Assembly: GCF_037190085.1 (NCBI RefSeq)
Contig: NZ_JBBCJO010000002.1
Coordinates: 124,001-188,000 of the forward strand
Source: Gemmatimonas aurantiaca
GTDB taxonomy: Bacteria > Gemmatimonadota > Gemmatimonadetes > Gemmatimonadales > Gemmatimonadaceae
Direction of reading: 5' to 3'
DNA length: 64,000 bases
Positions 19,659 through 27,966 of this stretch are shown piece after piece. The notes beneath the pieces are model-generated. The model was not told the DNA's origin. It saw only the letters and a program-made list of their open reading frames with translations, and did no database searches. Made by a program: the position numbers and the translations under genes. How positions within the stretch are numbered: position 1 is the first letter of the stretch; every line of letters starts with the position of its first letter.

Positions 19659-19682
19659 ATTTCTCAAGCCCGGACCGCCTTC

Positions 19683-21440
19683 TCAGTTTCCGGCGGCCAC
19701 CCCGTCGCGGCGGGGATCCGCCACACCGATCCGCCGGCCATCGGGGGCCACGTACACCGCGTGCACCCCGCCGAAGCTGATGTCGGACACGCGGCTCAGC
19801 GGACGATAGCCGCGCTGCACCAATGCCTGGTACACGGACGGTGCGTAGCCGGCCTCCACTTCCACATCCTTCTGCGTCGCGGACGCATTGATGCGCGGTG
19901 CCGCGATGGCCACCCACGGATCTTCGCCGAAAGCCAGCATGCGCAACGTCACCTGCGCAATGGCCGGCTGGATGTACTGCGAACCGGCCGCGCCGATCAC
20001 GAGCCGGATCCTGTCCCCGGCGAGCAAAATGGTCGGCGACATCGTCGAATTGGCGTAGCGGTGGGTGCCCCGCGTGCGCGCATCGAAGTTGCTGCCCGAC
20101 GAATTGAGGAAGAATCCGCTGGTGTACACGCCGGATCCGAACAACACCCCCACCGTCGTCGTGGCCGATACGGCACTGCCATCGGCATCCACGACGGCCA
20201 GATGCGACGTGAAGCTCTGCATGTGGCGCTCGTCGTATTCCACGGCCGCGTTCATGTCCTCGCCCGGCGCGGTCGGGATGGCGCGTGACGTGGGATAGGG
20301 ATCGAATCGGGTGCAGGCATCGGGCACGGGCTGGCCATCGAAGGCCATCGCGTCACCGGCCACCGACGTGTCAGGCAGCGCGCCTCCCACCAGGCCAGCC
20401 CGCTGCTTCGCAAAACCGGGAGCGGACACCCCACGTGCCGGCACCTGCATCACGAGGGGATCACCGCGCCACCGATTCGCATCGGCACCCGCGATGCGCA
20501 GGATATCGGCCATCTTCACCACCGACTCCGGCGTGTTCGTGAAGCTGCCGTTCATACCCGACGCCTCGGCCATCTGCAGCATCTCCAGCACGGCCGATCC
20601 GCCCATCGGCGGCGGCGCGCCGAGTACGGTGTACCCGTGCCAGGTCGTGCACAGCGGCCGGAGACTCGTCACCGGATAGCTGTTCAAGTCTTCCACGGTG
20701 ATCAACCCGCCCTTCGATTTCACCTTGGCCGACAGACGCTCGGCAATGGCTCCACGATAGAACCCGTCCCGTCCTTCCTGCTGAATGCGTTCGAGCGTGG
20801 CCGCGAGTTCGGGTTGCACGAGCCGGTCACCGGGACGCAGCGCCTGACCACCGGGCATGAAGAGCGCCATCGCCGACGAATCGGCGGTGAGCTTCTGCCG
20901 CGACGACACGATCGTCCGCGCCAGCAGCGGTGAGACGATGAAACCATCGCGCGCGAGACGGATGGCGGGCGCCATGACCTGCGCGCGCGTCAGCTTTCCC
21001 CATTTGCCGTGAGCTTCGAGCAATCCCGCCACCATACCCGGCGTGGCGGCGGCGCGCCCCATCGCCCGCCCCTGTGAGGTGTCCGCGCGTCCCCACGCGG
21101 GATCGCCACCGGTGCGTGGATAGAACGACAGATGTTCGACGCGTTTCTGCTTCGCGTCATAGAACGTCATCGCTCCCCCGCCGCCCAGACCGGTCTGCGA
21201 GACATCGGTCACCGAGAGCGCGAACGCGGTGGCCACGAAGGCATCGATGGCGTTGCCACCCTGGCGGAGTACCTCGACCCCCGCGGCCGCGGCATCGGGG
21301 TGCGATGCGGCCACCATGCCGGCGCGTCCTTCGACACGTTTGCCGGCCATGGGGGCCACGGCACCTTCGCCCGTGGGCTTGGCGCAGGCGACCGTGAGTG
21401 CACCGGCCAGCAGTGCGACGGAGAGAGTACGGGAAGACAT
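19683..21440 (-). CDS. ggt: Gamma-glutamyltransferase, lipoprotein form
   Basis: 585 residues. The signal peptide ends in a lipobox (LTVAC, Cys19), so the enzyme is probably lipid-anchored in the periplasm. N-terminal family motifs include GMVAASHPDAAAAGVEVLRQ and GNAIDAFVATAFALSV. The autocatalytic cleavage site is at FTSHLAVVDADG, where the Thr of T-S-H-L would become the N-terminal nucleophile of the small subunit. The later PTILLAGDRIRLVIGAAGSQ and INASATQKDVEVEAGY are also typical. It cleaves or transfers gamma-glutamyl groups from glutathione. It lies 12 bases after the Nudix gene and upstream of mntH. Confidence 0.93.
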   Translation of the reverse strand: MSSRTLSVALLAGALTVACAKPTGEGAVAPMAGKRVEGRAGMVAASHPDAAAAGVEVLRQGGNAIDAFVATAFALSVTDVSQTGLGGGGAMTFYDAKQKRVEHLSFYPRTGGDPAWGRADTSQGRAMGRAAATPGMVAGLLEAHGKWGKLTRAQVMAPAIRLARDGFIVSPLLARTIVSSRQKLTADSSAMALFMPGGQALRPGDRLVQPELAATLERIQQEGRDGFYRGAIAERLSAKVKSKGGLITVEDLNSYPVTSLRPLCTTWHGYTVLGAPPPMGGSAVLEMLQMAEASGMNGSFTNTPESVVKMADILRIAGADANRWRGDPLVMQVPARGVSAPGFAKQRAGLVGGALPDTSVAGDAMAFDGQPVPDACTRFDPYPTSRAIPTAPGEDMNAAVEYDERHMQSFTSHLAVVDADGSAVSATTTVGVLFGSGVYTSGFFLNSSGSNFDARTRGTHRYANSTMSPTILLAGDRIRLVIGAAGSQYIQPAIAQVTLRMLAFGEDPWVAIAAPRINASATQKDVEVEAGYAPSVYQALVQRGYRPLSRVSDISFGGVHAVYVAPDGRRIGVADPRRDGVAAGN

Positions 21441-21452
21441 GACGATGCGCCC

Positions 21453-22031
21453 TCAGGGATCGAACACAGGATCGAACAGGGGAAGCAACTGACTGACGAT
21501 GCGCTCGGTCAGCCCCCATACGATATAGCGATCGACGCGGAATCCGGGAAACCGGGCGCGGGCGCCATTGATGGTCATGACATGTTCGGCCTGCGTGTCC
21601 GGGTGCCGGAGCATGGACAGGGGCACCCAGTAGGTGGACGCCACCTCGACGTTGGGCACGAACGTGACATCCGGCGCGACCACGGCAATGAACGGGCGAA
21701 TGACCACGGGGGGCAGCGACGGACTGCGCGGCGCCAGATCGTCCAGGCGTCCCACGATCAGCCCCTGCCGGAGATCCAGAGCCAGTTCCTCGAACGTCTC
21801 CCGGACCGCCGTCATCTCCAGCGAGGCGTCACCGGGCTCATGGCGTCCACCGGGAAAGGCCATATGGCCACTCCAGGGATCTCCGGCACGTTCGGCCCGC
21901 TTGATGAACAGGAGCTCCGGCTCCTCCTCCACCACCCGCAACACGGCCGTCACCGCGGCCAGACGTACCCCCGACAGATCGTCGGCGTCGACCGGGATCC
22001 GGGTCGCCAGGCGATGCGTCAGACGCGACAC
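21453..22031 (-). CDS. Nudix hydrolase, CoA pyrophosphatase type
   Basis: 192 residues from GTG 22029-22031. The Nudix box reads GGRHEPGDASLEMTAVRETFEELAL, preceded by the NUDT7/YeaB-type PWSGHMAFPGG. The family hydrolyses CoA and acyl-CoA to 4'-phosphopantetheine and 3',5'-ADP. The reading frame stays open upstream without ATG, GTG or TTG to a CTG at 22146-22148 that overlaps the rhodanese stop (CTGA) and is preceded by GAGGTG at 5-base spacing; from there the protein would have 231 residues with a plausible extra N-terminus. I give the conventional start. Confidence 0.88.
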   Translation of the reverse strand: MSRLTHRLATRIPVDADDLSGVRLAAVTAVLRVVEEEPELLFIKRAERAGDPWSGHMAFPGGRHEPGDASLEMTAVRETFEELALDLRQGLIVGRLDDLAPRSPSLPPVVIRPFIAVVAPDVTFVPNVEVASTYWVPLSMLRHPDTQAEHVMTINGARARFPGFRVDRYIVWGLTERIVSQLLPLFDPVFDP

Positions 22032-22144
22032 ATCGGCCTGCCGGAGCGCGTGTCCGAGCTCCGGCCGGACCGGATGTGGAGGCGTCTCTCCGAACGGGGT
22101 CGCGAACGCCGCCGCCGCGGACGCCTCCGGGCGATCGTGCGGCC

Positions 22145-22501
22145 TCAGTCCGCCACCTCACCGCCCGACGCCACCCAATCGCGGAACCCACCTGCCATCG
22201 ATGCGACGTTCGTGTAGCCCATCTCGCGGAGCGTCAGCGCGGCCAGCGCCGAACGATTGCCGCTGGCGCACATCAGCACGACCCGGGCGTCACGCGGCAC
22301 TTTTGCTTCGATCTGATTCTCCAGGACACCCCGGCCGATGTACTGCGCCGGTTTGGCGTGACCCAGACTCCACTCGTTCTGTTCACGGATATCGATCAGG
22401 GCCAGCGATTCTCCACGCGCGAGCTGATCCTGCACCTCACGCGCCGTGACTTCACTGATCTGCGCCTTTGCTTCGGCGATGAGCTGTTGAGCGGTTTTCA
22501 T
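22145..22501 (-). CDS. Single-domain rhodanese-like protein
   Basis: 118 residues. After a short helical N-terminus (KTAQQLIAEAKAQISEVTAR) comes one rhodanese domain: LALIDIREQNEWSLGHAKPA, and the active-site loop LMCASGNRSALAA with catalytic Cys in a CASGNRS six-residue loop, as in sulfurtransferases of the GlpE/PspE type. It could carry persulfide sulfur or act in thiosulfate detoxification. It is 27 bases downstream of the LD-carboxypeptidase gene and may be co-transcribed with it and the Nudix gene. Confidence 0.9.
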   Translation of the reverse strand: MKTAQQLIAEAKAQISEVTAREVQDQLARGESLALIDIREQNEWSLGHAKPAQYIGRGVLENQIEAKVPRDARVVLMCASGNRSALAALTLREMGYTNVASMAGGFRDWVASGGEVAD

Positions 22502-22528
22502 CTGCGGGATCCGGTTGCCGGTGATTGA

Positions 22529-23464
22529 TCATCCATCACGATGCACGTGCAGCGTTCGTCCATCCACATCGAGCGTCGCGAGTGCGCCAAGGGGCAGTGT
22601 CCATTGGTCGTCAATATGCCCCAGCGGGATGCCGAGCAGTATCGGAACCTGCAACGAGTCGGCAACGTCCTGGATGACGGTGGGCAGGGGGCGTGTCCCG
22701 TCCGACGTCGTGTCCAGGCAATTCGTGAACTGTCCGAACGCGAACCCCGCACACCCGTCGAACGCGCCGGCCAGCTGGAGCTGCGTGAGCATACGGTCGA
22801 TGCGATACGTGGCTTCGTCGATGTCCTCCAGTACGACGATCGCCCCACGGAAGTCCATTGCCCATGGTGTACCACAGAGGGAGGCAACGAGTGCCAGATT
22901 GCCGCCGGCGAGGCGACCGGTGGCGAGCCCAGGCACGACCGCCACCGCGTCCCGCGCCTCGAAGATGATCGGCTGACGCGGCGGGATCATCACGGTTTCG
23001 AACCAGGCGCGTGTGAACGCCGTGAGAGGCGAGCGGGCCGTCGGTCCGTGGTAGCTCACGAGTCCGGCCTTCTGCCAGGCGGCGTGCAGGGCCGTGATGT
23101 CCGAATATCCGATCAACGCCTGCGGTGTGGAACGTAACGCCATCTGCGTCAGCGCCGGCATGATGCGTGGCAGCAGGCGCGCCGCGCCATATCCTCCCCG
23201 GAGGCACCAGATGGCGTCGACCGACTCGTCCAGCAATGCCGCCACCAGATCGTCGCCCCGCTGTGCATCGTCACCGGCGAAGTAACCGGTGCGCGACAGG
23301 GCATGCGCTCCCACGGAGACACGCCACCCCAGCCCCTCGGCCGTCGCCACGGCCCGCTCCACCTCGTGTGGCCCGGCGAGCGGTCCCGAGGGAGAAACGA
23401 GCGCCACATGCGCACCCGGTCCGAGCGGAGGCGGCTCCCGCAGCCCGCACGCGAATGCGGTCAT
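22529..23464 (-). CDS. LD-carboxypeptidase / MccF-like peptidase (family S66)
   Basis: 311 residues. The N-terminal VALVSPSGPLAG is the family start; the nucleophile elbow is GYSDITALHAAW (Ser). The charge-relay Glu lies in VVLEDIDEATYRIDRMLTQL and the His in GIPLGHIDDQWTLPLGALATL. LdcA trims the terminal D-Ala from murein tetrapeptides during cell-wall recycling; MccF relatives cleave microcin C-type nucleotides. No microcin genes are present, and the next gene upstream encodes a D-amino acid transaminase, which favours the cell-wall role. Confidence 0.92.
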   Translation of the reverse strand: MTAFACGLREPPPLGPGAHVALVSPSGPLAGPHEVERAVATAEGLGWRVSVGAHALSRTGYFAGDDAQRGDDLVAALLDESVDAIWCLRGGYGAARLLPRIMPALTQMALRSTPQALIGYSDITALHAAWQKAGLVSYHGPTARSPLTAFTRAWFETVMIPPRQPIIFEARDAVAVVPGLATGRLAGGNLALVASLCGTPWAMDFRGAIVVLEDIDEATYRIDRMLTQLQLAGAFDGCAGFAFGQFTNCLDTTSDGTRPLPTVIQDVADSLQVPILLGIPLGHIDDQWTLPLGALATLDVDGRTLHVHRDG

Positions 23465-23518
23465 ACGAACACCGTCATACGAGCACCGTCACAGGGACAT
23501 CGCCAGGGAGACGCCGGC

Positions 23519-24364
23519 TCAGGACGTGAGACGACAGGCACGGTCGAGATACGCCTCGCGCAGGCGCGAGGTCACCGCCCCCGGTGTGCCCCCGCCCACC
23601 ACCGCGTCGTCGATGCGCGTGATCGGCAGGACGAAGCTCGTCGCGCTGGTGAGGAAACACTCGTCGGCCGAACGGGCTTCGTCCACCGTGAAGGCCCGCT
23701 GTTCGAGACGGATGCCCAGTTCTCCCGCCAGGAGGATGGCGACATCGCGTGTGATGCCCGCCAGAATGTCGCTGGACAGCGGACGCGTATGGAGCACCCC
23801 GTCCTTCACCATCCACAGGGTGCTCGAACCGCCTTCGGTCACCAGTCCGTCTTCGTGCATCATGGCCTCGTACGTGCCCGCCGCACGCGCGGCCTGCTTG
23901 GCCAGCACCTGCGCCAGCATCGACGTCGACTTGATGTCACACCGCAACCACCGCAGATCGGGCACGACATGCACCGCGATGCCGCCGGCATTGGGGTCGT
24001 CGCTCAGACGCTTCGGGCGCGCGTAGGCAAAGGCAGACGGCTTGACCGTGGCCGGAAAAGGAAAGTCGCGCTCCGCCTCCCCACGCGTCACCTGCAGATA
24101 GACCAGCCCTTCGTCGATGCCATTGGTCGTGGCGAGTTCCTGCATCACTTCCAGCCAGCGCTCGTTCGCCAACGGCGCCGGCATGCCGATCTCTCCCAGC
24201 GAGCGCGTCAGACGGGCCAGGTGCAGATCCGCATCGAGCAACCGTCCCTGGAACACCGCGGCCACCTCGTAGACCCCGTCACCGAAGAGAACGCCACGAT
24301 CGAAGATGGAGAGCTTCGCTTCCGACTCGGGAACGAACTGACCGTTGATCCAGCAGGTGCGCAT
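23519..24364 (-). CDS. Class IV aminotransferase, D-alanine transaminase-like
   Basis: 281 residues from ATG 24362-24364; a longer frame to 24493 overlaps the promoter region and is not supported. The N-terminus CWINGQFVPESEAKLSIFDR, then GVLFGDGVYEVAAVFQGRLL, is typical. The PLP lysine is in LRCDIKSTSMLAQVLAKQAA, and the cofactor phosphate region in TEGGSSTLWMVKDG. D-amino acid aminotransferases share this set and move amino groups between D-alanine and 2-oxoglutarate; 4-amino-4-deoxychorismate lyase and BCAT are the main alternatives. It lies 54 bases upstream of the LD-carboxypeptidase gene, consistent with D-amino acid or cell-wall metabolism. Confidence 0.87.
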   Translation of the reverse strand: MRTCWINGQFVPESEAKLSIFDRGVLFGDGVYEVAAVFQGRLLDADLHLARLTRSLGEIGMPAPLANERWLEVMQELATTNGIDEGLVYLQVTRGEAERDFPFPATVKPSAFAYARPKRLSDDPNAGGIAVHVVPDLRWLRCDIKSTSMLAQVLAKQAARAAGTYEAMMHEDGLVTEGGSSTLWMVKDGVLHTRPLSSDILAGITRDVAILLAGELGIRLEQRAFTVDEARSADECFLTSATSFVLPITRIDDAVVGGGTPGAVTSRLREAYLDRACRLTS

Positions 24365-24477
24365 GGCGGGGACCGGAAAAATGATGGGGTCGTGGAATCG
24401 TGATATCTGATCGCGATCCCGGAAAGATACACAATGCGTTCCCATGATCATGGTCGCACGATTCTGATGACACACGA

Positions 24478-27400
24478 ATGCCCCGATGGCCACATCATGC
24501 CGTCGTGCTCACCCTCCGCGCCGCCGCCCGACTGCTCGCCCGCGCCGACTCCCACTCGGCGTTACGACTCCTCGCCCCCCACCTGGGCTTCGAGGCGCCT
24601 CCCATCGTCGTCCCGGCCCCCATCCGCCGCGAACTTGGTTTGCACGGGCTGGTCCGTCGGGCCGAACTCTTCGAGGGCGCCGGTCCCCTCCGCCTGCTCA
24701 CGGTCGAACTCATGCCTCCCGATACGCTGGACGATGGCGCCGATCTCCGGGAACGGACCCGCCGGGCAGGGGTGGCCCTGGCGCGGCATGCCCCCACCCG
24801 ACATTGGTGCCTCTGCGTGCTCGATCACGACGGGCTCGCCCTCTGCATCGCCACCGTGCGCAGTGGCGCCTTGCGCAGCGGCGTCGATGCCCCCCGCATC
24901 GCCGCACTCCGTATCGACCGCCGGCGTGTACTCGATTCCGACGCGGATACCTTCCGCGCACTCGCGTCGGCCGCAGGATCGGGATCGGCCTCGGGATCGA
25001 TCCCAGGTGACGATCCGGAACTCCGTCATGTGCGCTTCACCGAGATTCTGCAGCGTGATGCCCTGTCGATGCGGTTCTACCGCGCTCTCGAACGAAGTGT
25101 GCACTCCCTCGCGGAATCGCTCACGCCGGCGCTCTCGGCGCCACACCGCCGCGAGCTCGCGCTTCTCTGCGTGTCCCGTTGCCTCTTCCTCGGCTTCCTC
25201 GAAGCCAAGGGATGGCTGGACGACCGGCGCGACTTTCTGCTGCATCACACGTTGCGGGTCCTCGAAGCCGGCGGCGGCCTGCATGATCGTTTCCTGCGGC
25301 CGCTGTTCTTCGGCACACTCAATACACCGCGCCGCTCACGGGCGCCGGCGGCACGACAATTCGGGCGGGTGCCGTTTCTGAATGGCGGGCTGTTCGCGCC
25401 CACAGCGCTCGAGCGACGCGCGCATCGTCTCAACTTCAGCGACGAAGCCCTCACCACCCTGATCACGGGTGTACTCGACCGCTATCGGTTCACCGCTCAC
25501 GAAGACTCCACCGCCTGGTCGGAGGCCGCCGTCGATCCGGAGATGCTGGGCCGAGCCTTCGAGAATCTCATGGCTCCCGACGAACGGCATCGCTCCGGCG
25601 CGTATTACACCCCACCGCATCTGGTGGATGCGGCCATCTCCGAAGCGCTCGTCGCGCTGCTGCCCAGCATCCCGCCGGCGCTGCTCGACGAGCATCTGAG
25701 CGACCCGCTGCCGATCGACGGTGCCCTCACCGTCACGCATCGCCTGAGTTGTGCGCGGGTGCTCGATCCGGCCTGTGGATCGGGGGCGTTTCTGGTGCGC
25801 ACCCTCGAACGGTTCGATGCGCTCCTGCGACGGGCCGGCGATCAACGCCCGACGCACGAACGACGACGCGCGCTGCTCACACAGTCCATCTTCGGTGTGG
25901 ACCGGGACCCCATGGCGGTGTGGCTCTGCGAACTGCGCCTGTGGCTGTCGGTGGTCATCGAGTGTCACGACCCGGATATCGAACACCTCGCGCCGCTGCC
26001 GAATCTCGATCATCACATCCGCATCGGGGATTCGCTCGCCGGTGGCACGTTCCGCCATGCACCACCGGCGGGACGCGTACTCACCTCGCTCCGCACCCGC
26101 TACAGTCGCGCCAGCGGCGCGCGCAAACTCACCATCGCGTCGGCGCTCGACCAGGAGGAACGGCGACGCAGTATCGCCGAACTCTCCGGCCGCATCTCGG
26201 CGTTGCACCACGAACGCCGTCAACTGCTGCTGACGCTGCGGGGACGCGATCTTTTTGGCCAGCGTACGCGGGCATCGCGGACCGATCGGTCCCGCCTCGA
26301 GACCCTGCGGGTCTCCTCACGCGAGTTGGTCGCCCAGCGGCAGCGTCTCCAACAGGGCGGCGCCCTGCCGTTCCGGTTCGGGGCCATGTTCGCCGACGTG
26401 GGGGCGGCATCGGGCTTCTGTCTCGTGGTCGGCAATCCACCCTGGGTGCGTCCGCACGCCCTGCGCGAAAACGACCGTCAGTGGCTGCGTCACGAGTTCC
26501 GGACCATGCGTCATGCGGGCTGGCGATCGGGCGCCGCTCGAGCCGGGGCCGGAGCCGGCTTCGCTGCCCAGGCCGACCTCGCCGTTGCCTTCGTGGAACG
26601 CAGTGTCCAGCTCCTCGCGCCCAACGGCACCCTGGCCCTGCTCGTGCCGGCCAAGCTCTGGCGCACCCTCTCCGGTGGTGGCATCCGACGCCTGCTGCAG
26701 CAGGACACCACGCTCCGGGCCCTGCACGACTGGAGTGATGCCCCCGCGCAATTCGAGGCCGCCACCTACCCCGCCCTGATCGTCGCCACCAAACGTCCAC
26801 GTCTGCACGACGGCGTCCCGCGCATGACGGCGCCGGCTCTCTTGCGCGCCGGCACGGGACGCACGGCCGAACCGGGCCCGGTGACAACGAACGGGAACAC
26901 CTCCAGCCATGGCCAGACGTCCCCCTCACCGGCGCTGCGGATCACCGTGGTTCGCCGCAGCGCCCGTCGCTTTTTCACGCACGCCGACACGCTTCCACTC
27001 GAGGACGATGGCGGCGCACCATGGTTGCTCCTGCCGCCCGAAGCGCGCGAGGCGTTTCATCTCCTCCGCCACGCGGGCCAGCCGCTGTCGCTCTCACCCA
27101 TCGGGCGTCCGTTGCTCGGGGTCAAGTGTGGATGCAACGCGGCGTTCCTCGTCGAAGCCGTCGAACACGACGACAATTCGGCGACCGTCACCTCACTGGA
27201 TGTCGATCACCCCCGGCAGGGGGTCATCGAGCGGCATCTGCTACGACCGGCTCTGCGTGGTGAATCCGTTCCCGACTCACTCGGCGTCCCCGCCGGCATG
27301 GTGCGTGACCGACACCCCGATCTGCGCATCATCTGGACGCACGGACGGGATGGCGGCCCGCTCTCCGTATTGCCGCCGGCGTCCGCACGATGGCTCGCCC

Positions 27401-27966
27401 AATGGCGACCGCGGCTCCAGGCCCGTCGCGATGCCCGTCGTCGCGCCCCGTGGTGGACACTGTTCCGCACCGAAGCGGCGCGCAGCGATCTCCCGCGGGT
27501 GGTCTGGGCGGATATCGGCAAACGGCTCCGCACACAGGTGCTCGCGGCGGGTGATCCCACCATTCCGCTCAACAGTTGTTATGTCGTGCGTGTGCCTTCC
27601 GTTTCCGACGCGTTCGCGCTGCACGCGTTGCTGCAATCGTCCATCGCCGCCGCGTGGCTCGATCCTCTCGCCGAACCCGCCCGCGGAGGATTCCGACGCT
27701 TCCTGGGCTGGACGGTCGCCTCTCTCCCCGTACCGCATGACTGGGCGCGGGCCACAAAAACGCTCGCGCCGCTGGGTGAGCGTCTTCATCGATCGACCAC
27801 GGATTGTGCACCCACTTCGGGAGTGAGCGCCGGTGCCACGGGCACGAGGCCGTCGGCCTCCGACACGGCGGCATTGACCAGCGCGCTCGACGAAGCGGTC
27901 GCCGAGTCGTTCGGACTCCGCCTTTCCGACCTGCAACCGCTGCTCGACTGGTATCGGCATGTCTGA
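24478..27966 (+). CDS. Eco57I/PglX-like adenine-specific DNA methyltransferase (possible type IIG)
   Basis: 1162 residues. An N-terminal region of about 200 residues has no motif I recognise; I do not see an intact PD-(D/E)xK triad. Next comes the helical segment LFLGFLEAKGWLDDRRDFLL (about 235), common to Eco57I/PglX enzymes. The N6-adenine methylase core has motif X region SGAYYTPPHLVDAAI (about 375), motif I DPACGSGAFLV (about 430) and motif IV NPPW (about 653). The C-terminal half contains GVKCGCNAAFLV (about 880), corresponding to the GIKTGxNxAF element of TaqI-type specificity domains. It overlaps the downstream helicase gene by 8 bases. Role: DNA modification and possibly restriction or phage defence (inferred). 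Confidence 0.85.
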   Translation: MPRWPHHAVVLTLRAAARLLARADSHSALRLLAPHLGFEAPPIVVPAPIRRELGLHGLVRRAELFEGAGPLRLLTVELMPPDTLDDGADLRERTRRAGVALARHAPTRHWCLCVLDHDGLALCIATVRSGALRSGVDAPRIAALRIDRRRVLDSDADTFRALASAAGSGSASGSIPGDDPELRHVRFTEILQRDALSMRFYRALERSVHSLAESLTPALSAPHRRELALLCVSRCLFLGFLEAKGWLDDRRDFLLHHTLRVLEAGGGLHDRFLRPLFFGTLNTPRRSRAPAARQFGRVPFLNGGLFAPTALERRAHRLNFSDEALTTLITGVLDRYRFTAHEDSTAWSEAAVDPEMLGRAFENLMAPDERHRSGAYYTPPHLVDAAISEALVALLPSIPPALLDEHLSDPLPIDGALTVTHRLSCARVLDPACGSGAFLVRTLERFDALLRRAGDQRPTHERRRALLTQSIFGVDRDPMAVWLCELRLWLSVVIECHDPDIEHLAPLPNLDHHIRIGDSLAGGTFRHAPPAGRVLTSLRTRYSRASGARKLTIASALDQEERRRSIAELSGRISALHHERRQLLLTLRGRDLFGQRTRASRTDRSRLETLRVSSRELVAQRQRLQQGGALPFRFGAMFADVGAASGFCLVVGNPPWVRPHALRENDRQWLRHEFRTMRHAGWRSGAARAGAGAGFAAQADLAVAFVERSVQLLAPNGTLALLVPAKLWRTLSGGGIRRLLQQDTTLRALHDWSDAPAQFEAATYPALIVATKRPRLHDGVPRMTAPALLRAGTGRTAEPGPVTTNGNTSSHGQTSPSPALRITVVRRSARRFFTHADTLPLEDDGGAPWLLLPPEAREAFHLLRHAGQPLSLSPIGRPLLGVKCGCNAAFLVEAVEHDDNSATVTSLDVDHPRQGVIERHLLRPALRGESVPDSLGVPAGMVRDRHPDLRIIWTHGRDGGPLSVLPPASARWLAQWRPRLQARRDARRRAPWWTLFRTEAARSDLPRVVWADIGKRLRTQVLAAGDPTIPLNSCYVVRVPSVSDAFALHALLQSSIAAAWLDPLAEPARGGFRRFLGWTVASLPVPHDWARATKTLAPLGERLHRSTTDCAPTSGVSAGATGTRPSASDTAALTSALDEAVAESFGLRLSDLQPLLDWYRHV

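Noticed and set aside
18674..19780. Plus-strand frame across mntH and the operator
   Set aside because: Antisense to conserved Nramp sequence; His/Arg/Gln-rich without any family motif.
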